The notes beneath the pieces were generated by a model. The model had not been told where the DNA came from, did no database searches, and saw only the letters and a list, made by a program, of their open reading frames with translations. Both the position numbers and the translations under genes were made by a program. DNA of 64,000 nucleotides, from positions 126,501-190,500 of the forward strand of contig JAQGDQ010000443.1 in the NCBI GenBank assembly GCA_030141605.1. The letters are read 5' to 3'. Numbering within the stretch: position 1 is the first letter of the stretch; each line of letters opens with the position of its first letter. Positions 24,270-37,500 of the stretch are shown piece after piece. The DNA is from Tubiluchus corallicola (Eukaryota; Priapulida; Priapulimorpha; Priapulimorphida; Tubiluchidae).

Positions 24270-27200
24270 TGTTGTTGTTGTTGTTGTTTTGACGTTGTTG
24301 CATTGTAACATATCGTGTGATACTACAAACCCGCAATTAATTCAATTTTGAAACTAAGCTTTAAAAAATAGGAAATGTGAAAAAACGAGAACACAATCTA
24401 TATTTGAACCAGTATCCTTTTGCTTCAAATGCCATAACCGTTTGACTACTGTGTTCTCCGGCAATCTAGACAGTCCAAAGTTCAACGTGCTGTCATGTTC
24501 ACTCCTTGAACACGGTAGGTCATGGCGTCTGTCTAGCAACCAGAAAAACCTTGATTCAAGTCCAGGCTGTGTTCAAGAGCACATTCCAGCTTGTCAAAAT
24601 TTTATTTCAAAATTTAATTAATTGCGAGTTTGTACCGCCCTTAATACCAATCTTGAGAATAAGATTATTAAGAATTAACTGCACCGCGTAGTTTAGGCAG
24701 CTAAAATACATAGCAACATCAACGTGTAAAATATAATGTTATATCTAACTTACAAGCACGGTAACTCACTGTAAATGGAATCATGTCAAGTGAACCTGTT
24801 AACTTGATACGATTATGAATGTAGAACTGGCTATTCATGGAAGCAGTTAGCACTCAGACAAAGCTGCGGGATATAATTTCACTTCCTAACATCTCACATT
24901 CAGCTGACAAGAAAGCCATTCTACCAAATTATCTAAAACCATCTTATCCGTGATGGCTGAAACGTGCAAAACGAACAGAAATTCTGTCATCTTGATATTC
25001 TGTCATAATGTGAATGGCTACGAATAGTACAGAGACAAAAAACGACTATTTTTGCACGTAAAGAAAAACTAATACATGTTAACAACTGCTAATGACAAAT
25101 TTCAAAAGATTTACAAGCACAATCACTTGTACAATCACTAAAGCTCATAGTGCTAACCTGCATTCCTCTAACTTCAAGGTTTTGTTAACTCGTAAGTAGC
25201 GCAGAACGTGAATGCACTTGGCAAGACTACGTTAGAAGTATGAAAAAATTTTGAAACCTCGACTGGGTTTCGAGCGAAATCCACGACCCTCTCCTTTAAG
25301 ACAGTTATACTAACCGTGTCCTCGACACCCGACCGTATAAGCCACTACAGGCCTATCATTGTAGCTTTACTTAATGTAGTTCTCTTTGTATAAAGAAGTT
25401 CGTTAACGCTCCAAAATTTCGAATGACAAAAAACCTAAGTTCCATTAGGTAAGACCAGGTGACGTGCAAAATATGTCTGCTTATAAATTTGCAGGAATTA
25501 GATAAGACCAGGTGATGTGCAAAATGTGTCTACTTATAAATTTGCAGGTATAGACACTTTTTATCGCATTTAAAAAGTATTAATGGGCATCAATAACAGT
25601 TCGGTCATTAAATACTCGAGAATATCGTATGTCTCAAGAGATCAAGCCTTATCTAATTTGCAAATGGGAAAAGCTAGTCATCAATTAATCCAGTGTGATT
25701 ATCCCTTGGTGTATCATATTTTCTTATACGAATGAAATCCGTAGAGACAGATTCAAAAACTTCCAGAGTCAGGTAAAACATTCACATTACGGGTATTAAA
25801 TAATTAATGTACATTATTGTGATGTCTACGTATACAAGTGCAGAAATCTCTTTCTCTGCCGTGACTAAAACCTTCCAAGAAAATTTGAATTCGCCTGGTG
25901 ATAAAGGTATTTTTATAACTTGACTTCTGCGAATTCCATTTTTCAAATCTTTGCTTACAACAATCTAATATTTCACATTGAAAATGATATTAAGTGATGC
26001 GTGGTTTTATGGCTCAATTCACGGGCATATTAATGACTTTTGCTTAATTGAAAAACAAACCACGATGTGCATTCATTAGTTACAGTTTATCACAACAAAA
26101 TTAACGAAAAGCTCATTAGTCACGATGTTTTAATTTATTTGATAATAAAAATGGATATTATATTATTTCTTGTTATTAATTTCAGAAATTAGTAATTGTA
26201 CAAACACTATATTAGTATTGAATACTAACCTTCAAAATAACCTGGCCTCTTTTATCCAAATGGAAACTACCTATTTCAGTGAGAACTTCTGCACAACGCG
26301 GACTTACGTGAATCCGTAGAGCTAAAATAAAAAAAATTGTTTTCATCTTTTTCCATGTTTCATTTTAATCATTTATGATAATTTAAAAAATAAATTAATC
26401 AAAAAATCTATAAAAATGGCATGAATCACATGAAATGTGTTTAGTAGACACTTTTGTTGTGGGTTAGCCTTGATCGCAGTTAACAGCAGTTAACAATTAA
26501 TAGCTGAATTTAAGAGAAATGGCGTCAACTACAGTCTTGCGAATAATCGTTTTCATTTATTCCAAATATTTAGGTTGCAATATGTCAAAACTAGTCAACA
26601 CAATTTGTTTCCTAGTCCAAAACGAAGTACAATAATAAAAAGTTATGTTTCTTGTATGCCAAAATCACAGAGGCACCTCAGATGTCTCTGCTTGCCTCTT
26701 TTTAACAGTCAGTAGTTCCGCTCTCTGCCTCACCTCCTCTTTTTTCTAATTTCTACAATATAACATTAAATTAAGTGCAAAAAACCTAGGTGAATGATTT
26801 AACCAGTTATAATGCTTTTACCAGCCTTCGTACTATGTTTAACATAAACAAAGAAGTATTCGTTGTTATCCCACAGAAAAAAGCTTGAACACAAAACTAA
26901 AATTTATAAGATTGCAGAAAAAATTTATAACCCTATAACAACATCTATGTGTGGTAAAGTGGGTAAAAAGTGGAAAGATGCGTAATTGTCATATGAAGGG
27001 ATTTTCAAAACTTTAACTTAAATTTTGCTGATTGATGCCGTTTATTGTTATCGGTCATCCTAATGTGTGAAGTTAAGTTCACGATGAATTAAACAAAAAT
27101 GCTAAGCAGTTCGTAATTCTCCATTATATTTATCGTATAAGAGGTCAACCTTTTTCATCTCTGCCTTCCAACCTGTAGTAATATGAAGCTATAATGTAAC

Positions 27201-28489
27201 ATATATGGCTTCGCTATCAGAGGTTTCTGACTGGCTTTGAACAGTAATTATATAACGTATTATGCGTTGTTGTCGTGTGCGTATTGAAGCTTTTATTGTG
27301 CTTTATATATGTATTGTATTCCCCACAGCAGAATATAGCTGTAACAGTACAAACATGAGTTATGTTGAAATGGCGTGATATTAATACGGTACGTGTGCTT
27401 CCTTACTATCTTCATCACCTTTATATAATTATCGAAAATAACATTTTTCTCGAAATGTTGCTATATTATTAAGAGCGGCAGAGTAGACCCTCCCATTAAT
27501 ACTGTTAAAGTATTGAAAGAGTTGATTCTTGGTCGCCAGTCCTGGCAATTCAAATAGAATTACACCAAGTTTTCATTGAAAGCTGACGGTCCTGCTTTTA
27601 AATTGAACCAGCCATTCTCAAAATATTTGGCTAATAAAGCTTTTGAGAGTAATGACAACTGATAATTTATGTTATTGAATTTTGTGATGTTCATAATGAT
27701 GTTCATTATTGAAACATTTTTGGTTCATAATATTTTTTTATTTATTATTATTTTCGTTTTTTTGTTTCATTTCTTTTTGTTTATTGTTATCATTATTATT
27801 ATTTATATTATTATTCCGACAATCCTGATTTGAAAGCTCATCGCCGTCTAAACAACTTAAACACATCAATTTACAGTACACACTTCAGATTAATTAATGG
27901 CATTTATAATAACAGTTTGTTGTTGTAATTGACGTCATACTAATGATGATTTTCACCTTGGGACGCCAGTCTCTCAGTTACAAGTCTGTATCATATAAAT
28001 AAGTAATCTCTTCACTCTTATTATTTATTATGCAAACACCAAGGTGTGAGTTTTATGGCTGATGCTGCTTAACTATTGATACAATGTATAACAGGTTTGA
28101 ACTTTAGCTGAACTGTGTTCTAAAAACCACTCTAAGAAGTTGTTCTAGTAAATGGGGCGACCACATTCAATCTCTTAGTATGAACCTAACAATGTATTGC
28201 CATCTAAACACTAGCTAACATCTGAAAGACGGCTCAAGACAAATAAGAGTGATTACTGGTTATTACATAATATAATACTTATATATACTTATATACTTAT
28301 ACATAATATAATGTTATTACATAATATAATATAATGTAATATAATATAATATAATATAATATAATATAATATAATATAATATAATATAATATAATATAAT
28401 ATAATATAATATAATATAATATAATATAATATAATATAATATAATATAATATAATATAATATAATATAATATAATATAATATAATATAT

Positions 28490-28539
<50 letters not shown>

Positions 28540-31500
28540 ATATAATATAATATAATATAATATAATATAATATAATATAATATAATATAATATAATATAA
28601 TATAATATAATATAATATAATATAATATAATATAATATAATATAATATAATATAATATAATATAATATAATATAATATAATATTAATAAGATCCCTTACT
28701 CAGCGAATGTTTAAACCAGAAAACAACGCTATCAAAGTTTTGTAATAATTGCGATAACTATTGCGATAATTGGAAACAATTAAAGGCAGAAAAATAAACA
28801 ATAGGCAGCCAACTGCTGCAGATCAACTTTGCAATTTATTACTACAGCTGCACAAATTAAAACATAATTATTTTTTCTGCAACATAACGACTGCATAGAT
28901 ATTAGATTCATTTATAGCACTGAGAAGAAGTAGAGAAAAATACGACTTAGTTGGGATATAAACTTACATTAATGTGTCAAGCACGGCTAACAAATCAACA
29001 CGTATTAGACCTAGGTGGTTGCCACGATGATTTTCATTAAGAGATGATTGGATAGTAACAAATCCGTGTTGCTATGATGATTTTCGTTAAAGATGTTGGA
29101 TAGTAACAAAGCTGTGTTGCCACGATGGTTTTCATTTCTTCATTTACGGAATCACGCGAATCACTAGTCACGGAACGTTAGTCGGAAGTGGTGCTGACAA
29201 GCCTACATTAAATGGTGTCTTTACCTGTCTTGAGGGCTGATTTCCTTTAATTTAGCTGCCAAGTGTGTACAACAGAAGTAATAGACGTTTGATGACGCTG
29301 ACGATGATGATGACATGATTTTGTTTACGTCTTTATCTTCCTACTTTCTGCAATGCACCAAGTGCTTCTACCTCTAAGGATTAGTACTGAAGAGTTTGAA
29401 TCATTCTGTTGGTTTCTGGTTGGTTCTATTGCTTACTGAAGTGAAATATGATTGAATAAACGCCAGTCTTGTTAAAAAGATAATTATTTCTTATTAAATA
29501 AATCCGTGGTTTAAGTCATAGTTTAAAAACAAATTTGCGCCGCCTTTTCGCTTTTTTGTTCTTAACAGAATGTGTTGTAAATTTTATAACATTTTTTTTT
29601 ACAACAAAAAATTAATAAAAAAGGAATTATGAATTTAGTAAAACGATTTCAGACTCCAAGATTTTGTTGAGCAGCTACACGTTCAATGTTTTCGTAACTC
29701 TATTCAAAATGAAGGAGCAACTGTTTGCTTACACGTTCTGTCGTACACGTATACATCGTTAATAGCAAAAAATGGCACATAGAAAAGAAAACAAATGGTT
29801 TCACTGGTTTGTATCTTATTAGCAGCACGTTTTTTCTGCAATTTACAGCAAACATTCTGAAGAATTTGATAACAAGAGACCTATCAGTTTAAAATATATC
29901 TCAGCTACGTAAATAACAGGTGCACGGTGCTCAGATGAGCGAGGAACATAATCACTTGTTTAAATAATTATTTATGGCATAGTTTACAGCGCGAATTTTA
30001 ATACATTCCCGGTAGCCGTCGCATCTTACACTATGCCTATTCATCCCCATTGCCGGACTTCAACAAAACTTTTTTTAGATTAATATAAGTATGTGATTGC
30101 ATTATGTAAGTAATTCTAGTTTAACGATAACCCTGGTCTATCTAGCCCCCCCCCCCCTTAGACCCACGTTGCAAAAAATCTCAACAACAACAGTCTAAGA
30201 CAAAATTTGCTCGCACACTGCAACTTTGTATAAAGCAATCGGCATCATGAGTAACTCATTAAATAGTTATTAGATGACATGTGATAAAACTGGCTGCTTT
30301 AATGATCTCATTTAGTTTTGTGCGATGCAAATGTTTATACCAAGCCCACACACGCCAGCAGGATGAGTTTAATAACGTCTGTGTGCGACAAAAATTGGTA
30401 AAACGCCTGTCACCAAACCCGCAGACGATCAGTAATCATAATTACTCAACAGCATTGTGTTTTTTATTAATATATTTGTAGCTAATGTGCAGGATCAGCA
30501 GTTAATTTCAGCACTTAATAATTTATCTCTCCTTACATCAAACATTAATGCAGGCCTACAGTCAAGGGTACGATAGTACAAATTCTGTGAGAACTATGGT
30601 TGTTATGCATTTGCTTGTTATTGTTTGTATTTTTGTTGTCTGCTGTGCAATAAAATCTTCTTAGATATGCTAGTTGTTTAAAATCGCAGCCTAAGTTCCT
30701 AATAATCAGTTCATAAAGAATGCCAGGACATAGATCAAAAAGCTATGACAATTTAAGCTAAACTAAAACCAGGTTTTACTGAGTCACGGAAAATAACCAA
30801 AATACGATCTTAACAAAACTCAACACTTCTCAAAGCGAAAACTAACAAAAGAAATCGCACGATCTATATTGACAATACTCTTCCAGATCAAGGCTCAGTC
30901 AGTGAGTTTAACTAGTATTGTATCCTTGGCCTTTTATAACTAAGTACAACGTACATAAAGGGTTTCCTTATAGTTAACGTTATAATTACAGCTGAATAAA
31001 AAGGGCCAATCAAAAACTATACTAATCTATGGAAATTTAGACCAAACTGCTAAGTCTGGGTGATGCATATTCTCACTTTCTTTCTTGGCTACTCCCTTTC
31101 AAAAAGAAGTTTCCTAAGTCAGGTTTCAAAAATGCCTCATATTTAATTTTGCCTAATTGATCAAAAATGAAATAAATTGTAAAACTGAAGATCAATGGAC
31201 AAACCTAAGCCACTAGATTCCATTCTGGATGAGTAATTAACCGTGTCACCGAATAAGCAGTATCGCGGCATTGTCAGGCCCACAACTCCAGCCACCACGG
31301 GTCCTGAAAGAACATTTATAAAACTCGTGAAAACATTTTGAGTATGTCTAAAACACATAGTATATATAATAGGATCAGAGTTGCTTGTGGGTTGTTATCT
31401 GGATCTTCATTATTCTTCGTGGCTCTTTTATTCATTATATATATATATATATTAATTCTTTATTTGTCATAAAAATGGTTCACTCATTATAATAAAATTG

Positions 31501-34500
31501 AGTAAGCCTCAGCGTAATGTTAAAATAACAACACTGTTCAAGAAAAACATTGACTTGATGAATGATGACTCCTTTGCTTGATTTATTAGTTTGTTTATTT
31601 CATTCATTACATTGGAGTTCGCATTCGTTTGCTTGTTGGTAGGCCAGTCAGTTAGTCCGCTGGTGATTTGGCTTGTTAGTCTGTCTGTCTATTATTCAAT
31701 TTACTTACTTCTTTGTTCACCTTTTTCGTTTGTGTTTGCATTTCGCCACTTTATATCAATTGGTTGCACATCACGTTAAGTGAACAATTAAACTTGATTT
31801 TTTATGTATTCGATTTTATAAAGTTGAATAACTTACTTTCTTATAATCAGGTTAAAACTTAATTAACGGCGGGCAAGCCTAGTGATAACGTCATAAGTGA
31901 ACATAATTTGCAAAAGCACACTTATTCCACGGGCGTGTTCCTACTGAATTACAAAAAAAACCTGGCAAATTTTAAGTTTAAAATTCAAATTTCAAGTTTA
32001 CCGCTGTATTCACGTATGAGCTCTCGAACGTGTGTACTAAGTCACAGCTGAACACCTCTAAACTGAGATGTACAGCACCTTCTTTTTGTGCAACGTGTTT
32101 CCGAGTTGTAGGCGTCAGTGCTTGTCCAACTAGCGAATGGAAAAATGCATGTAACAGTGAACAACCACCAACCGCAAAATTACGTTTCTGTGGTCGATAA
32201 TAATTCTTTCACGTGAAAGTGCGTTTAAGGTTTCCTTTAAGGATTCACAGCAGCATTTTAATTGTTATTCAAATCTGTACAGTGCAATAGTCTTGCAAAA
32301 TATCGGTAAAATTAGTAAAAAGTTCTTTAAATTGACCAATAAAACCCGTATTTTACATGCGGCTATGGGCAGTAAAATTAATTGAGAAAATAAAAATAAA
32401 AGTTACCCTACAAGTTTACATTGGATTTGAAACATTAAAGATTTTACTGCAAGTTTCTGGTGGAACATTAGCAAAAATTTATGGACCAGTGCAAATGTTG
32501 CATAGTAACGAAATAAGCTAGTAAAGTCACATTCCTATCTTTCAAGACTAAGTTATAGAAAAATCACGACGATAGTCTTTATTAAACAATTCCAAGTCTA
32601 TAATGGTGCGTTCAGTCGTTGTGACTTCTCTCTCAACTTGTTGCGCAACTTTTCTCTCAGAGAAGTCGACAAGCCCTTCACACGTTGCAACCAGTTGCGA
32701 GAGAAGTTGTCAAACCGTTCACACGTTGCAACTTTACTCTCAGAAAGAAGTTGCGCAACAAGTTGCGAGACAAGTCTATACGTCTGAACGTGCCATAAGA
32801 TAACGCCAATTGAACGTCAACCACTATAGCTGTTGCGGATTTTTTCGCAACGAAATGCTTAATGATTTTGGTCATTCATCAAGTGGACAAAAGTAAGAGT
32901 AAGTTACCCAATCCATCTTCGAAAAGTTAAGTGTTTCACATTTAAAAACCACAAATGCCAGTACTTTCAATAAAATAGGGTGTAAACTTGACCAGGCTAA
33001 ATAAATGTACAGGATCTGTAGATGTGTATGTGATTATGAGAGAAGCAACTTCCTAATCGCATCATCAGTAATGAAAATCAAGGGTAAGCTAAATAAGCCT
33101 TGGGTCTCGCAAGTTACTGTTATCGTTATTGTTATCGTCATTATTGTCGTTACTATTATCGTTACAGTTATTGTTATCATTACCACTATCATTATTAAAG
33201 GTATTGGGATTTGGTACAGCTTCAATAGATCTTGTGAATTACAAAGATACAAAGTGTCTTTTTTATTTGCTAGTCATTTATATAAGAATAGGCCATTAAA
33301 ACTTCGAGAAAATAATCTCATTTTCACTAATCTTCTTGTCTTCCTAATCAAAAAATGACTGACAACAACCTTTTAAAAATATTTTCCACTTCAAGAATTT
33401 TCCACATTCTATACTAGTCACCCAGCTGTGACTAGTATAATAGAATTCTATTACGCTACTATGATTTTACCAATTACTTTATTCGTGGTTTCCTAAGTAT
33501 GTAATCTAAATATGTGATTAAGTAATGATTAGTGTTGATTGGTGATAAATGGCACTTACCTCCTTTTATTTGCCTAATGTGACTTGCAGTTTTTGTTCTT
33601 GTACACCAACCAACATTTTTATTATGTCCGTCTCATAAACATTGTACTAAAACTAGTGTGTACAGGGTGGTGCATAACATATTCTTGGGGGAGGTCAAAA
33701 ATAAGGTGTGTAGGTAACTTATTCTGTCAAAGTATTGCAGAATCAATCAAGATTGTATCGCGTCCTAAAGGTTATTGTGGAAGCCTCGCGCAATATGGAA
33801 TCTTGAGCGGAATGATTGCAGCAACGACTCGAAGAACTCATCATTTAACACATTTTGCATATGTTTCACGAGCTTATCTTAGTGTCACAGTGATCGGGGT
33901 ACAACTGTAAATGTAATAATAACGAATACATGTCAGAGGGTACAAAAGAAAAAAGTGACTTCAATTTTAAAGGAAAGACCAAGCCTTCTAGGAAGTTAGT
34001 CTGATTTAAATGTTTGCGAAAAATGTTAGAAAAATTTATCAATCTTGACAAGCACCTCGTGTGAGTAGTAAAATCACTTGATAGTCACGATCTTTTCACG
34101 CTTGGGCGCTTTCATTTTGAACGTAGTTTTGAGTTCGATACCAACAGCTGCCAATGTCAGGGCCTATACCCTATATGTTATTTGCGTATTGTGTTATTAT
34201 CTGAATTGTTGTAAATGTAAGTTGCTAAATAGCCTTTACTGCTAATGTTGTCTGTTAAACAAATAAATCTTGCCTTTGTCTTTTTTACAATTATCAAAAT
34301 ACATTATGATTTACAACTGCTGTACTGGCAAACAGCAACATCTGACAAACAAAAAGGAAGCCAGTTGATGCTTTTTTACAACGTCTGAGTGGTTTACTTA
34401 ACTTCTCATTAATCACAGCCTAACTGAGTCAAATCTTAATTCAGCCTTGAAAGAGATAGGACTAAGCAGCAATTTATAAAATTTAGCCACTTCTAATAAC

Positions 34501-37500
34501 AATAATTTCTGGACGCGACGAACTGTCACGCTTGTTAGATGCTTGCATGTCATCATTATTTATCCATGAAATGTAAATTACTGACACGCTTGTTGTTTAG
34601 TTGCCAAGTTGGGAAGAAAACACAGCAGTACATTGAGCGGTCAGTCTGTGGGGGATTATGCTGCGTTGATACATTTAGCAAAGAGTGAAGAAATTCCTAA
34701 GCACATAAAAGACTAATGAAATGGTTTTGTTCACCCACTCTTTGTTTTTTCAAATAATAATAAATTTATTTATGAATATAATTACAATACAATACAATGC
34801 AATACAAGACAAGACAATACAATATACAATGCAAATATGTTTAGCATCATTCTTCTCAGATCCAGGTTATGAAGGTGCATGTGAACGCAATACCAGTTTG
34901 AAAAACACAAAAACTTGGATGCACTTGATTATAGATTAGTTTAATAACCTTCTGAACTATCTTGTTATGCAAACCCAAGCTTTACTACAAACAGTAGAAC
35001 CAATGATAAGGTTACTTTGCCTTACCTGAGTGAATTCCAATCCTTAGCTGCAGCAGCCTAGTAGGTCGATGTCTTATTCTAAACGTTGTTGTTGAGCTAA
35101 GTAACTCCAAGGCCATAGAAGCGATTTCTGCTGCATGTCTGTTGCCATTCTTCACTGGTAAACCGCTCACTACCATATAAGCATCTCCTATTGTTTCTAC
35201 CTGTACGTGCGACATAATTATATCAAAATAAATCTTAAAAATTTAGTCCACTAAACGGCCACATTGCATAGCCCAGAAATATTTATTCAACTTATGAACC
35301 ATAATTACAGTTCTGTCATTATATGTTTGAAACATCTACTACCTATTATTATTATTCATAAGTTGAATAACTAATTCGAATTTAATGTGATCTGTTTCTG
35401 TGATCATTTGAGTGGCTATTTTTCTAATCAATTTGAAATACCTAAGTGACAAGCAAATGAAACTCCATAATATAGAGGTTCTGCGGGGGAACCTTTTCCT
35501 GGAAAGGGAAAACTGTAATTTAATGCTTTTTTCATGAATCTTTTTAATGAATCTCAGCCTAACAACCATTTTTTTGTTTCTTTCTTCAAATGGGCTTTAC
35601 AAGTTACGCAATCCGTCACTCAACTATAAATACTAAGCAAATGTAGGTGGCTAACTATCTACTATTTATCGTTTATTTTGATTGGTTTGTATTTGTATTT
35701 GTATTTTTAGCCGACTGAATACTAAACAGCTAAGTAATTATATAGCTCCAATAAGTTGATCTCCCCTTTTCAACTGAATATGTAAATTACTCTTATTCCC
35801 ATGTCAACATAGAGTTACTGGCACACAGCAACTACAACCTGTTACCTTGTAAACATCGCAGGACTCTAATATCGTGTCAAAACAAGTATATAAATCATTG
35901 AGAAAGTCTACAACCTGAAACAGAATGAGAAACACGCTAATAAATTAGTGAAGAATACAAGCGAAGCCAAGACCTGAATAAATCTTTGAAGAGAAAACAT
36001 TAAGAAACAAAAACCTACATAAATCATTGCTCAAACTATACAGTTTGAAATCGTTTGGTGAAAAATTATGTTAACAAACTATTATTTTTAAAATGAAAGC
36101 AATCTGTCAGATGTCGACTGAACAAGGTTGACTAGGCGGCTCGTTACTCAAAATAGGATAGAACGAGCGCTAGTCGATTGTGAGACTCTCAAAAGGGGTA
36201 ACTGGCGACCGAAAGACAATGTCGTCCAAAACGGTGATCCAATTTGGTAAGACCAAAATGATCGTCCGTTTATTGGGAGACCAGAAAATGTCGACCAAGT
36301 GTTCAAATAATTAATTAGAGTACTATATCCATAACAAGTCTGCATAACTTTGTATTGAGTAATACGGTACATGTATACGTCATAATCAATTTGTTTATTG
36401 TAAATATGTTACCCAAGATAAAAGACGTTGCATACTTAATTTTATGACGGTGACTGTGTTTGTTATGTGAATGAATTTATAGCAGGATAAAATTTCATGT
36501 TCTGCTTGGAAGATAAGCAAATTCTACAACCTGCCACCTCGTAAAAAGGCTAATAAATTTTAGTGAAAGTTACTTTCCTATTTCTTCTGCTTTCTTCCTT
36601 CCCTTGCTTCCCTTCTTTCTTTTCTTTTCCTTTACACTCATTTCCTCTCTTCTCTTTCCTGCTCCCCTCCCCTTTCCTTTCCTTTCCTCTCCTCTCTTCT
36701 TGCTTGTTTAGTAGGGGCACTTGCAACACCATCAATCTAGCCAACTCCTGACACCAATGTGCTGCCAAGACTTACAGCACAAGGCTAGGAGATCCGGGAG
36801 TTCAGATCGGTACGCATCATACAGCAGCTACCGACGCCAAGTAATCTGGAAGACGCTTCCCGAGCTTAATGAATTAATCAAAATCAATATTTACGCCACA
36901 TTCGATAGCAGATAAAAAGCTTCAAAATGCGAAAAGATGACTTAACCTATTCCATACTAGCCTAATTTATTTATTTATAGAGGAAGAAAATGATTTTAGC
37001 CTACCCAAACTATTCAAGACATCTAATGAAACCTATTAAACTAAAAACAATGGCCTGTTAAGTTATTTTAGCAAAGCTGCAAACAGAATACACCATTTTT
37101 CTTAAACAAAAGTAGATGATTACATACGATGATGGTGACATTAGGCCCAGTTTCAGCACCCAGAACTCAGGTAACTTTCCTATTTTATACATTGTCCAGG
37201 AGACTACTCTACGCTTTTGGTCGATTTGGTATTGATGGGCCGCTAATATCATACTTTACCCACCGAATCAATTGCTTGTAATTCTTTCCTTAAGGAATAA
37301 ATTGACCGCATTCTATATCCTGATTCTAATTTTATTTTAGATCATGATAGGACTTTTATCACAAAACATGAGAATATCATTCTCTTGTGGTTTAATTAAG
37401 ATGTCATAATTTTTGCTAAGTGTAGTTTAGACATTTACTAGATAATAAAGTTTGATGAATAAATCTTAATGATATTATCGGAAGTGCGTTAGCGCATTAT

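Larger units (their letters stand above)
24022..26229. other. Intron between the last two receptor GC exons
   Basis: 2.2 kb intron. It contains an (AGT)n/(TTG)n array at 24,202-24,290, a 53-bp tandem duplication at 25,444-25,549, and two tRNA-like segments on the minus strand. The segment at 24,390-24,480 has CAAACGGTTATGG then GGTTCAAATAT; the one at 25,250-25,330 has CACGGTTAGTATAAC then a B-box-like end. No host coding sequence seen. Confidence 0.6.
26322..31204. other. 4.9-kb intron of the receptor GC gene
   Basis: Holds the AT-only pentanucleotide array (28,281-28,684), a ~49-bp tandem repeat at 29,018-29,135 and a run of 12 C at 30,146-30,157. No coding sequence recognised. Confidence 0.6.
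31304..35025. other. 3.7-kb intron of the receptor GC gene
   Basis: Contains the MITE at 32,603-32,796, a low-complexity GTTATC/GTTATT stretch at 33,117-33,195, a perfect 12-bp hairpin at 33,410-33,439 and a SINE-like sequence at 34,050-34,275. No exon recognised. Confidence 0.6.
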
